Positions 48,101 to 51,638 of a DNA stretch of 64,000 bases are shown piece after piece (within the stretch, counting starts at the first letter, position 1; each line of letters begins with the position of its first letter). A program made the translations under genes and the position numbers. The notes under the pieces are model-generated. The model ran no database searches. It was not told the origin of the DNA and was given only the letters and a program-made list of their open reading frames with translations. The stretch comes from Branchiostoma floridae (Eukaryota > Chordata > Leptocardii > Amphioxiformes > Branchiostomatidae), in the NCBI RefSeq assembly GCF_000003815.2, contig NC_049991.1:21748200-21812199 (forward strand). Reading direction: 5' to 3'.

Positions 48101-50890
48101 GAGGGAGATCTTAGTCAGGCTACTATACATCATACAACTAATATACTAACACTTATGTCATAACTGGAATTGGGATAACATGTGTTTCAGACAGGGTGAT
48201 AACAAGGGTTATTACATGGGTTTCTGTTGTTATCCCACGGGCTTTCACAGAATCATTTGAGCATGGTTTGAGAGCACTGAGTGCGCAGTTGTCGATAATT
48301 CAAATACCAGATTCCGATGTTGGGATTGTTGTTGTTCAACTTGTTGTTCACATTTTTTGTTTAACTTTAATGACACCAAATTTTCACAACTTCTGACACA
48401 GTTCGCATTAAAACTTGTGTTTTATTGGGTGGGTGTGGCATAAATGAATATACTGTTCACACATTACATTTTATATTCACTAAACAACTGATAAACATTA
48501 CAAATATATGCATCACGAGCATGTAGAATTGAAGATCATCACACTACTATGACTTGTCTTCCACCCCAGAAGGAGACTCCCACCTTCTTCAGGACCGGGA
48601 AAGTTGCGCACTTGACCCTGGATAACCTGTCCCTGCTGAAGACCGCCATGCAGACATCCTAGGGAACAGGGGAGGAGGAACTGATGATTAGTCTGGGATT
48701 TTTATTATTGTTATCGTTATTGTAATTGTTATGAGGTGGGCCGACTAGTCTCTCTTCGCAGCCAGGGGCTGAATTGCGAGAGCTTATAATTGGCGGGGCT
48801 AAATCGCAAGGGTCTGGAGCGAGCTTCCATTCAGCGCCATACAGGTGACCTCAATACAACAGTAATTGCCCCAGGTGTGGCCATGATACTGTAGATTTTG
48901 AACCACTCACACCGGGAAAAATCCTTACTCTTCTCGATAAGTGCAGTGGGTGGGATATTCAACGAGGGTGGCTCTCCTCAAACAGCTCTGACTTGCTTGC
49001 TAAATCTACAAAAATAGCATTCGTAGTCCAGGGGTTACTTTGCCCAAGGGAGGTTATGCTGGATGTATAGATACAGGTACAGAAGCAGATAACTGTTGCA
49101 ACAAGAAAGAGTTGACCAAACCTTGACCTCCACTGCATGGGGCTGGATCTTCTTCCCGACTTTCTCCATGAAGGCCAGCAGGAACGACAGCGCCTCTACC
49201 TTTGCAGGCTGGTACTGCAGGGGAGACAATAACTACTGTCACAATGGCATGTAGCCTGCAAAGCCCAGTGATTGGTGCAAACAGTGCCCTTGGACTAAGT
49301 AAGGGTTAGGAGTTTGAGTCCCGTGTGTGTCACTCACTTGACAAGTTACAGGGAAAGGTTCTAGTCCTTAGGACACAACTTTAGGCCGTGGTCCACTGTT
49401 CAATCTGCTCGTTGAAAATAATTGGAAAAATCCAGTATTATAAATTAAAATAGTGTTATGACTAGACTTGATTAAGATAACATTCAATTTTAATAAGAGA
49501 CATTGAGAGGACCTAGATACATTCACCCCTAAACTAATAAAGACTCTGTATGTAGCTGTGCAGAGTATTATTTGTTCACCTTTCACCCCTTGTACAATGT
49601 AATGTCTGTGATGAGTGTTATGCTTTTGCCTGGACTTTGTCTCGAAGAAAGCATGATATAAATCATGGAAAGACGGACGGACAGACAAGCAGATGGATGT
49701 ATGGACAGACAGATAGATGGGCAGATACATGTGTATGATGACCAATGAAATCTATGCTAATAAAAGGTACTGTCTAATGAAAGTTGAAGTACAATGTGCA
49801 TTCCTCCCACCTGGTCCAGCGTGACAGTTTTGCGCAGGAAGGCTGTGATTCCCGTCGACTCCTGGAACAGCACGGAACAGCAGAAGGCTGGACAGGAACA
49901 CAATGGTAAGGTCAGAGGTGAACAGCAGAACATCATGACTTTAAAGGACACATCATCTTAAATTTTTCAGATTCACTGCTTCAAGTTTTCTTGATTGCAG
50001 AAAATCACATTTTAAAAAACAAACGCATGCACCATTCACGATCAGCTATTAAAAAAAGCATCAGACTTTCCCCTGGACCTATAAAAGGTCAGGATTTTAA
50101 TATTAAACTCGTTGTATGATAGCATACTGACCTTCCACCTACTCCAATCTTTTAATTAAGCTATTGCTATATTGTATAGATCAATCCCTTTCATATCCGT
50201 ATAGTTGCATGACACCTTTTAATTATTGATTATCTTATTGTATTATATTGTATGAATTCTTTGTATGTTCGTCCGTATTTTTGTAGGGTCTGCCGCTACC
50301 AGCCCAAAGCTGCCTAGGCAGACCCTTGTAATGACTTGTCTCATCGTCAATAAAGAAAGAAAGAAAGAAAGAAAGAAAGAAAAGGGAAAAGGAGAAATCA
50401 CAACCTATAAAGTTTGCCAAGGTTGACGACTTGCAACAGAAAGTTGTGAGCTTTAAAGAAGTTTTCAGTGACCTAACCACGCCCCCTACCTTCTTGCTAC
50501 TTTCGGGGGGAGGGGGGCGATCTGTACTGTCACCTTTACATTTTGTATTTCATAAGCCCTCAGGAGTTTCCATGTAGAAATGCTCAATAGTGTAGATCAC
50601 TTCCACAACTGGACATTGATGATCGCTATGTATAAAAGAACCTTAGCTTATAGCCCTTTCTTTTCCTTTGTTATGAAAAGTGCCGAAATAACAAAGATGG
50701 CGGGAAGTTGAAAAATAAAATTATAATTTGACTCACCGACATCTCTGTCCTGTGTGTGTCGCAGACAGATCTGCCCGATGTCGGCCACCAGGTTGTGCGC
50801 CTCTACCGAGCCGTGAGCGTGATCGGGCTCGGCGAGCAGCGCGTGGAGCGCCGAGAGCTGGGCCTCCAGCGACCCGCTACCACCGGCCAT
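530..50890 (-). CDS. PRKDC: DNA-dependent protein kinase catalytic subunit (DNA-PKcs), N-terminal ~60%, 59 exons
   Basis: DNA-PKcs is the nuclear PI3K-like kinase that binds Ku at double-strand breaks and drives non-homologous end joining. I recognise it from conserved blocks in the family order: [156 protein letters not shown] and MLPKLHG. These are the N-HEAT and M-HEAT solenoid. Kinase and FAT regions are outside the window. Summed exons give about 2,430 residues plus whatever the gaps hide. Start codon is at 50,888-50,890 (MAGGSG). Reading phase is continuous at almost every junction. Three exons are interrupted by runs of N, and introns hold large transposons in both orientations. Family identification is close to certain; individual edges are hand-called. 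Confidence 0.97.
794..945 (+). repeat. DIRS left inverted terminal repeat
   Basis: Begins ATTATACCTCATAATACTCG and ends with CATCCTCGCCATTTTT. It is the inverse of 5,405-5,552 with few mismatches. It contains a TACGTGACGTCAC box (about 913-925), a perfect ATF/CREB-type TGACGTCA, and an initiator-like ATGGCGAGG on the opposite strand. Confidence 0.92.
1048..2373 (+). CDS. DIRS gag-like ORF1 protein
   Basis: An intact frame of about 441 residues from ATG 1,048 ([16 protein letters not shown]). The N-terminus is Lys/Arg/Glu-rich. A central helical stretch ([20 protein letters not shown]) is followed by a hydrophobic block. The tail is Gly/Arg/Ser/Phe-rich ([25 protein letters not shown]), typical of nucleic-acid binding. 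I see no CCHC knuckle. Position at the 5' end of a DIRS element and this composition fit a structural Gag-like protein, but no diagnostic domain is visible. The stop at 2,373 precedes the RT region by a short spacer. Confidence 0.75.
   Translation: MPEGGKKKEKKKHLASDSDKGENSGRKRGTSPDERPKKYLALAAELSARGLPAQHARENLAKEGREGDGSSVEGDDSARRSKSPHDPHGEGEKSPTMPVLDPEAHDKEVELNGTESPFPFPPGFDAAGFLQWLRKNLTTQESTPSVAASTSRTGVVGSGRKQPGNLEDGECSEEADSSESEKDEGMSFEYDNPFETDKSEVPEHVRKFVADAFTNKLSFNDCKERMEALPTPSNLEFILKVPQLDSIVNSLLQSGTASSDKSLRDCHEKLLFAAHPLVELLASVKGSDLPLSPEAVCKTIENTLLFLGTASYMLTQTRREFCGKDMKPEVKKMITSSLPTGTSPDLFGNTFVEKLSTLDQARRTLNKAYPMASSSKAKPTYGFRGNNPRYSWTSNTNSRYSLGKLNAFRSGGNYRSKFGFGPGPSKGSGFHKPGTKFPKSQ
2397..4374 (+). 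pseudogene. DIRS reverse transcriptase-RNase H, broken by deletion and frame change
   Basis: The RT N-terminal block ([13 protein letters not shown], about 2,490-2,530) is in frame 3. The RT core restarts in frame 1 at 2,635 with [11 protein letters not shown], then [26 protein letters not shown] and the catalytic YLDD at 2,947-2,958. RNase H follows with [12 protein letters not shown] (Asp at 3,442), [14 protein letters not shown] and [12 protein letters not shown]. The segment normally joining the N-terminal block to the RPVINL block is missing around 2,615-2,635 and the frame changes there. The core from 2,635 to 4,374 is otherwise free of stops. Confidence 0.9.
4143..5192 (+). CDS. DIRS tyrosine recombinase
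   Basis: Catalyses strand exchange to integrate the circular DNA copy. It lies in frame 3 and overlaps the end of the RT-RH frame by over 200 nt. SAM-like N-terminal part: [20 protein letters not shown]. Catalytic residues can be placed: Arg in [11 protein letters not shown] (4,683), the HxxR box HSTRGAS (His 5,016, Arg 5,025) and the nucleophile Tyr in FQRFYRR (5,124). This is the R-H-R-Y set, with the usual spacing of about 100 nt between HxxR and Tyr. Stop TAA at 5,190-5,192 directly abuts the ICR. The true start is uncertain because the frame stays open upstream to 2,397. Confidence 0.9.
   Translation, partial: SAMSTTQRRTSPVVTRSKTSRVANIRRQLEGRGLSKGASELILSAWRDSTSRQYQSAWGQWCSWCDRRGLDPVSGSIESVVEYLAGLFDKGYEYRSIGVARSAISSVHLPVDKYSVGSHPLVTKLLKGVFHRRPPCPRYVEQWDVSRVLMYLMHLCPANSLSLKQLTLKLVSLAALVSPDRGQTLASLDLRYMSKQRDGVSWKVPTLLKTSRQKRPFKKCFWAAFPQDRRLCVFVYLKEYLRRTSPFRVEGEQRLFLSYKRPHRPVASNTIARWIKSVLALAGIDVNTYSAHSTRGASTSAAAAAGVSVASIMKAADWARESTFQRFYRRESDQASYGQAVLSTALESA
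5193..5306 (+). repeat. DIRS internal complementary region
   Basis: Positions 5,193-5,233 are the reverse complement of the left terminus (about 794-834). Positions 5,227-5,306 are the reverse complement of the right terminus (about 5,525-5,603). The two halves share the short overlap TATAATT, so the ICR reads as an inverted copy of the end-to-end circle junction. Confidence 0.92.
5405..5603 (+). repeat. DIRS right inverted terminal repeat with right-specific extension
   Basis: 5,405-5,552 mirrors the left repeat. 5,553-5,603 (containing ATACTGTAGATGGTAAGTAC, ending CATAACCCCCAATTATA) is present only at this end and, inverted, in the ICR. PRKDC intron resumes after about 5,604; nothing further is recognisable up to the exon at 6,022. 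Confidence 0.9.
6765..6830 (-). repeat. Copy of the PRKDC exon 57 5' end in the upstream intron
   Basis: CATCAGCTGCAGGTTCTTGG and the flanking AAAAACATGTAAACAAAAAC repeat the acceptor end of exon 57 (6,680-6,730) at about 85% identity, including the acceptor-side intron. Confidence 0.8.
7340..7440 (-). repeat. Copy of the PRKDC exon 56 5' half with its acceptor
   Basis: About 85 bp of exon 56 ([19 protein letters not shown]) and its TTTCCAG acceptor are repeated almost exactly 140 bp upstream in the transcript. The copy lacks the exon's downstream half and a donor. Confidence 0.88.
8047..8556 (-). repeat. Tandem array seeded by the PRKDC exon 54 donor end (~9 extra copies)
   Basis: Units of about 39-50 bp repeat the last codons of exon 54 ([12 protein letters not shown]) and, in most copies, the GTAGGT donor and the first intron bases. 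Three central copies (8,150-8,255) form a regular 39-bp subarray with GTATGTAATAC after the exon part. The functional exon end is at 8,557. Confidence 0.9.
9395..14007 (-). CDS. PRKDC: PRKDC exons 42-52 (exon 45 interrupted by a gap)
   Basis: Exons: 13915-14007, 13733-13797, 13304-13406, about 12281-12505 (N at 12322-12421), 11759-11966, 11005-11183, 10658-10826, 10293-10358, 9971-10043, 9770-9855, 9395-9469. Landmarks: [60 protein letters not shown] with [55 protein letters not shown]. Exon 45 lies at the edge of a tandem array of its own 5' end, which probably caused the gap. Exon 47 also has an array. Confidence 0.91.
11184..11650 (-). repeat. Tandem array seeded by the PRKDC exon 47 5' end (4 extra copies)
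   Basis: Units of about 130-140 bp repeat the acceptor (CCCTCCAG), the first ~65 bp of exon 47 ([17 protein letters not shown]) and a GATTGCACCAGCAGG linker. Copies lie in the upstream intron at about 11,225, 11,355, 11,495 and 11,620; the last is truncated. Confidence 0.9.
12322..12421. other. Assembly gap (100 N) inside PRKDC exon 45
   Basis: Exactly 100 N, the conventional unknown-length gap. It lies at the edge of the exon 45 array. Confidence 0.99.
12421..13260 (-). repeat. Tandem array of the PRKDC exon 45 5' end (~7-8 copies of ~115 bp)
   Basis: Each unit has a TATTACC...CCAG acceptor, the exon part [20 protein letters not shown] and KLLFAT, then GGTGACTTTTCCCATG. The copy nearest 12,421 adjoins an N gap and continues into the rest of exon 45, so I treat it as the functional one. 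Copy number in the real genome may be larger, because the gap sits inside the array. Confidence 0.9.
14732..26453 (-). CDS. PRKDC: PRKDC exons 33-41 (exon 38 interrupted by a gap)
   Basis: Exons: 26266-26453, 25602-25834, 24915-25037, 24281-24375, 21890-22019, about 21014-21256 (N at 21058-21157), 20404-20537, 19594-19655, 14732-14867. Landmarks: [92 protein letters not shown]. The phase at the end of exon 38 (2) does not fit exon 39 (needs 1), so sequence near the gap is missing or a short exon was not found. The exon 40-41 intron holds the decayed DIRS-like relic and a 251-base gap. Confidence 0.88.
14908..15158. other. Assembly gap (251 N) in the PRKDC exon 40-41 intron
   Basis: A run of 251 N. 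The flanks 14,868-14,907 and 15,159-15,700 show no exon. From about 15,700 leftward-reading repeat sequence begins. Confidence 0.99.
16100..19250 (-). mobile_element. Decayed DIRS-like retrotransposon relic
   Basis: On the minus strand, 18,340-19,200 is GC-rich with a Lys/Arg/Ala-rich frame ([15 protein letters not shown]), comparable in place and composition to the gag-like start of the element at 1 kb. Around 17,550-17,680 it reads [15 protein letters not shown] and [16 protein letters not shown], which parallels the DIRS RT N-terminal [13 protein letters not shown] block. Near 17,063 it reads VFLDD, a possible RT catalytic box, and around 16,530 [13 protein letters not shown], RNase H-like. 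Stops and frame shifts are frequent, and I could not find terminal repeats. Classification is tentative; it could also be another gag-pol relic. Confidence 0.45.
20020..20403 (-). repeat. Tandem array seeded by the PRKDC exon 39 donor end, with CAAA runs
   Basis: Three extra ~120-bp units repeat the exon part [19 protein letters not shown] and TAEPVW, the GTACGC donor, and a CAAA tetranucleotide run of 5-7 repeats on the plus strand. The functional exon is at 20,404-20,537. Copies stay open in the exon frame. Confidence 0.9.
21058..21157. other. Assembly gap (100 N) inside PRKDC exon 38
   Basis: Exactly 100 N. Exon sequence flanks it on both sides (KDGRTPRPP on one side, [13 protein letters not shown] on the other). 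Confidence 0.99.
21281..21498. mobile_element. Palindromic MITE, copy 1
   Basis: Starts AACGCTAGTTCAGCTTTATC and ends with the inverse (GATAAAGGTAAACTAGCGTT). The interior repeats GCAATATTTTGAAAAT. The same element lies at 61,659-61,884. It has no coding capacity. Confidence 0.85.
22020..22100. repeat. AATC microsatellite
   Basis: Imperfect run of CAATCAATCAAT beside the PRKDC exon 37 acceptor. It places several A-rich/T-rich steps in the polypyrimidine region. Confidence 0.8.
22172..23443 (-). mobile_element. Tc1-type DNA transposon relic with ~200-bp inverted ends
   Basis: Left end CACTCAGCACAAAAAGTTTG (from about 22,174) matches the inverse of CAAACTTTTTGTGCCGAGTG (ending about 23,441), and homology extends about 200 bp inward on both sides. 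It is flanked by TA dinucleotides. Inside, minus-strand 22,740-23,095 reads like the C-terminal half of a Tc1 transposase ([27 protein letters not shown], with FGIWWW upstream) but with stops and lost catalytic context. An internal ~100-bp direct repeat of the TIR edge occurs near 22,310-22,575. Confidence 0.82.
23443..24045. repeat. 56-bp satellite, 11 units
   Basis: Exact 56-bp spacing of CCGGTATAACC from 23,449 to 24,009. Unit core is ATATAGCCGGTATAACCGCC, then CTTCGGCATAACACACCAGC and TTCTGTATCTGTATC. Units are 93-100% identical. The array begins at the right edge of the Tc1 relic, and the sequence left of the relic ends in the same unit. Confidence 0.95.
24560..24905 (+). mobile_element. 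Non-LTR retrotransposon or SINE 3' end
   Basis: Contains a triplicated TAAGTC motif (24,665-24,685) and ends with TTTTAATAAAGTTCAAAGTTCAAAG, a polyadenylation-like signal plus a short tandem tail typical of CR1/L2-type 3' ends. No coding part is recognisable. Confidence 0.5.
25370..25445 (-). repeat. Degenerate copy of the PRKDC exon 34 donor end
   Basis: CTACCTTACAGGCCTCCTGT and GTGAAGAAGTCCATGATG repeat 25,600-25,690, including the donor. The copy is more diverged (about 80%) than most others in the window. Confidence 0.75.
26967..31607 (-). CDS. PRKDC: PRKDC exons 24-32
   Basis: Exons: 31498-31607, 31006-31201, 30574-30632, 30092-30244, 29813-29920, 29417-29515, 28794-28921, 27759-27956, 26967-27170. 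Landmarks: [115 protein letters not shown]. Reading phase is unbroken over all nine exons. The intron before exon 24 holds the whole hAT element. Exons 24, 25, 28, 30, 31 and 32 show copied edges. Confidence 0.94.
27257..27370 (-). repeat. Copy of the PRKDC exon 32 5' end plus G-rich repeats
   Basis: The exon 32 acceptor region (CAGCAGCCAGGTCACGAGGTC, then CTCGCGGTCAAACCCCCTGT) is copied. Between the copies are three GTGGGGAGGGGGGCGTTAG units (27,198-27,285), a strongly G-rich plus strand that could form G-quadruplexes. Confidence 0.8.
27411..27560 (+). mobile_element. tRNA-SINE-like fragment
   Basis: CACGTGGTGCAACAGTAGGG, then a B-box-like GGGTTCAAATC and GGCCTTCGGAAAGGCAC. Similar pieces occur at about 38,270-38,345 (inverted) and 49,265-49,395. 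The A box is weak, so it is not a tRNA gene. Confidence 0.5.
27957..28310 (-). repeat. Array seeded by the PRKDC exon 31 acceptor end (3 extra copies)
   Basis: GTGAACATGTCCACCTGCAA with CTCCTCTCC and TGTGGGGTGAGA repeats at about 28,025, 28,190 and, degenerate, 28,265. Each includes the exon start ([11 protein letters not shown]) and the CCACAG acceptor. Confidence 0.85.
28500..28793 (-). repeat. Array seeded by the PRKDC exon 30 donor end (2 extra copies) with GGGTTAGG spacers
   Basis: Units of about 125 bp repeat [20 protein letters not shown] and DFR with the GTGAG donor. They are separated by GGGGGTTAGGGGTAAGG. One copy has lost a few bases in the exon part (28,690). Confidence 0.88.
31630..31740 (-). 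repeat. Copy of the PRKDC exon 24 5' end
   Basis: GGATACGGTCTGGAAACCAT and CACCACTGCTATCTGAACC repeat the exon 24 acceptor end ([13 protein letters not shown]) about 100 bp upstream in the transcript. A similar copy of the exon 25 acceptor end lies at 31,235-31,330. Confidence 0.85.
32591..36342 (-). CDS. hAT transposase, 7 exons, 769 residues
   Basis: Exons: 36029-36342, 35066-35375, 34823-34943, 34508-34709, 34180-34349, 33826-34034, 32591-33574. All introns are GT-AG and phases join exactly (2,310 nt with stop). Exon 1 is Lys/Arg then acidic. Exon 2 has a TTF/BED-like zinc finger ([10 protein letters not shown] with HHRSEQH). The RNase H-like catalytic core shows [24 protein letters not shown], the CxxH helix [22 protein letters not shown] and the late Glu in [17 protein letters not shown]. 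The hAT dimerisation tail LNHLLRISI ends the protein. It resembles ZNF862/KIAA1586-type hAT proteins. With intact TIRs it is more likely an active or recently active transposase than a domesticated gene. Confidence 0.93.
36470..36520. promoter_or_regulatory. Promoter-like motifs upstream of the hAT transposase
   Basis: The palindrome TCTCGCGAGA (36,479-36,488) and AAAATGGCGG (36,507-36,516) lie 140-175 bp upstream of the transposase ATG. Both are common in TATA-less metazoan promoters (Kaiso/ZBTB33-type and YY1-type). Function is inferred from motif and place only. Confidence 0.5.
36870..37149 (-). repeat. Two copies of the PRKDC exon 23 donor end with TTAGGG tracts
   Basis: ACCAGCATCAGCACCGGTCC and GCAGGTAGCTGTCCAGGTA ([17 protein letters not shown]) occur at 36,890-36,935, 37,012-37,060 and in the exon at 37,150. 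GGGGTTAGGG/TTAGGG tracts fill 36,941-36,997 and 37,066-37,131, including six or more perfect TTAGGG in a row in the second tract. Confidence 0.92.
37150..40102 (-). CDS. PRKDC: PRKDC exons 17-23 (exon 22 interrupted by a gap)
   Basis: Exons: 39959-40102, 39492-39607, 39281-39364, 38766-38841, 38437-38550, 37853 to at least 37960 (its 5' end is lost in N at 37961-38060), 37150-37309. Landmarks: [89 protein letters not shown]. Phases are continuous except across the gap. Exons 17, 19, 22 and 23 have edge copies in neighbouring introns, some embedded in TTAGGG-like tracts. Confidence 0.92.
37680..37852 (-). repeat. Copy of the PRKDC exon 22 donor end
   Basis: TTACCTGTAGGGCAGGGACC to GATCTGGTGCGGCAGG (37,723-37,783) repeats the last ~65 bp of exon 22 with its donor and about 60 bp of intron; near identical to 37,847-37,905. 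Confidence 0.9.
37961..38060. other. Assembly gap (100 N) at the PRKDC exon 22 5' side
   Basis: Exactly 100 N. The exon 22 acceptor is not visible. Confidence 0.99.
38970..39280 (-). repeat. Array seeded by the PRKDC exon 19 donor end (3 extra copies) with CCCTAA-like tracts
   Basis: GACCTTGTAGAGTGCAGGATGAGGGC units (HALILHSTR plus GTCAGG donor) at about 38,962, 39,075 and 39,176 alternate with degenerate CCCTAACCCTAACCCCAACC tracts of 60-80 bp. Confidence 0.9.
40330..40515 (-). repeat. Array seeded by the PRKDC exon 16 donor end (~3-4 copies)
   Basis: GGAGCTGTCCAGCAGGTTGC followed by CCTGCTGTGTAACCTGACCTT repeats about every 55 bp. Each carries the exon end ([10 protein letters not shown]) and a GTCAGG donor. 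Confidence 0.88.
40516..44079 (-). CDS. PRKDC: PRKDC exons 10-16
   Basis: Exons: 43987-44079, 43520-43585, 43247-43342, 42335-42502, 41606-41774, 40923-40978, 40516-40647. Landmarks are [12 protein letters not shown] (exon 10), [16 protein letters not shown] (exon 12), [15 protein letters not shown] and [15 protein letters not shown] (exon 13), and [12 protein letters not shown] (exon 14). Exon 10 ends with CAG followed by GCGAGA, so its intron is probably GC-AG; no GT in the next bases keeps the frame. Exons 10, 13 (both ends), 14 and 16 each have tandem copies of one edge in the adjoining intron. Confidence 0.93.
41330..41605 (-). repeat. Array seeded by the PRKDC exon 14 donor end (~4-5 degenerate copies)
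   Basis: GAGGAACGTCCTCAGC, TTCGGCACCAGGGCCAGTTA and ACTTACCTATCCTCC recur at irregular spacing. The copy nearest the exon (41,535-41,606) is best preserved; those at 41,340-41,510 have drifted. Confidence 0.82.
42090..42334 (-). repeat. Two copies of the PRKDC exon 13 donor end
   Basis: CTTACCTGATCCAGGTGTTG through CAGGTGATGCACCTTGT ([19 protein letters not shown]) occurs at 42,091, 42,219 and in the exon at 42,330, with pyrimidine-rich spacers. Confidence 0.9.
42503..42965 (-). repeat. Array seeded by the PRKDC exon 13 acceptor end (8 extra copies, ~53-56 bp)
   Basis: Each unit holds TTTTGTTCCAG acceptor, then CCCTGTAAGATG and the exon start ([14 protein letters not shown]). Copies are over 90% identical. 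Exon 13 is thus flanked by arrays of both its own ends. Confidence 0.93.
44080..44890 (-). repeat. Array seeded by the PRKDC exon 10 acceptor end (6-7 extra copies of 121 bp)
   Basis: The acceptor CCCTGTAG, the exon start ([17 protein letters not shown]) and CAATTGTAACTAACATG linker repeat at 121-bp spacing from about 44,157. The first four are nearly identical and later copies drift away from the exon. Confidence 0.93.
45245..50890 (-). CDS. PRKDC: PRKDC exons 1-9 (start codon and first N-HEAT repeats)
   Basis: Exons, in transcript order: 50737-50890, 49811-49887, 49122-49214, 48584-48658, 47862-47970, 47158-47376, 46757-46812, 46463-46493, 45245-45309. Exon 1 begins [19 protein letters not shown] and ends at a GTGAGT donor. 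Exon 3 ([15 protein letters not shown]) and exon 6 ([21 protein letters not shown]) match the N-terminal HEAT solenoid of vertebrate DNA-PKcs closely. All donors here are GT. Phases run 1-0-0-0-1-1-0-1-0 without a break. Exon 5 has a degenerate copy of its donor end about 55 bp downstream (near 47,801). Large introns hold a 700-bp MITE (45.7-46.4 kb) and LINE or SINE fragments. Confidence 0.93.
45703..46402. mobile_element. 700-bp MITE with TTAA ends
   Basis: TTAAAGGCATACTACG at the left and its inverse CGTAGTATGCCTTTAA at the right, both including TTAA. No transposase is encoded. TTAA ends suggest a piggyBac-like target preference, but the inner bases lack the usual piggyBac start. It sits in the PRKDC exon 8-9 intron. 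Confidence 0.8.
47655..47850. repeat. Degenerate units of the 56-bp satellite
   Basis: GAAGCTGGTGTGTTATGCCG and ACCGGCTATACAGATACAGA are the inverse of the satellite at 23.4-24.0 kb, followed by drifted units. It lies beside PRKDC exon 5. Confidence 0.75.
48725..48905. mobile_element. Interspersed repeat, copy A
   Basis: GCAGCCAGGGGCTGAATTGC to AGCGAGCTTCCATTCAGCGC is shared with 56,315-56,480 at roughly 75-80%. No coding capacity is visible; class unknown. Confidence 0.7.
50115..50385 (+). mobile_element. Non-LTR retrotransposon 3' end with AAAG tail
   Basis: AT-rich sequence with GGTCTGCCGCTACCAGCCC, then GTCAATAAAGAAAGAAAGAAAG. An AATAAA signal merging into an AAAG tandem tail is typical of CR1/L2-type ends. 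Confidence 0.6.
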
Positions 50891-51638
50891 GCTGTCTACT
50901 GCTGAGAACGCGCGCAAAGTCAAGCCACCACAACTGTCGAGCCTTTCAAATTATGTCCGTGTTGCTCTCTGTCTTACAAAAACACCACGATGTATATCAA
51001 ACATTATACACTGCATAGAAAATGTAATATACGCATCGAAAGATGCTTACATGTGCGCTCTAGGCGTGTAAGAACTTGAAATGTTTGTATCTTGGAAAGG
51101 TTACCTCGGGTCGATGACCTTTCCACTGCATGACATGAGCGCAACAAAACGCTGCATATGCAACAAGATAAAGGCTTTTATTTTCACGAAAGATGATTTG
51201 AAGTAAAAGATATTTTTGTCACGGACAATTTCGACTATTACACGAAAATGGTTGGAATTTACTCTTTTAATGACATTTAAGGATATACTAGTACTCTAAC
51301 ATTTCACTTCACACTAACGCAACCGTAACTACGAAGGCCCACACATACAATATTTCTCCGCAGCCGGCAGACTCTCTCGGGCGCCTAATATGCCTGCAAT
51401 ACTTTTATTTCTAACGTTACCTAAATCGCAGCGGGACCACTATCATTCAATGTCGAGTATCTAAAAATATGAAGTTTCTAAAATACTATTAGGTAGTACC
51501 GTACACGACATAATAGCGTAATGCGCAAGACGAATTTGTTAGTATGGGCCATCGTAGTTTTGAGGGCCTTCTCACGTGACGTCATCATAGTAACAGAGAG
51601 TCGACCGGCGCATGCGATCTCGTCTTTCCGCGAAAATT
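50891..51638. promoter_or_regulatory. Divergent PRKDC/TOMM22 promoter region
   Basis: 748 bp separate the two start codons. Near TOMM22 are a fused E-box/CRE CACGTGACGTCA (51,573-51,584) and GGCGCATGCG (51,607-51,616), close to an NRF1 site, which suits a nuclear-encoded mitochondrial gene. No TATA box is obvious. Motif function is inferred. Confidence 0.6.
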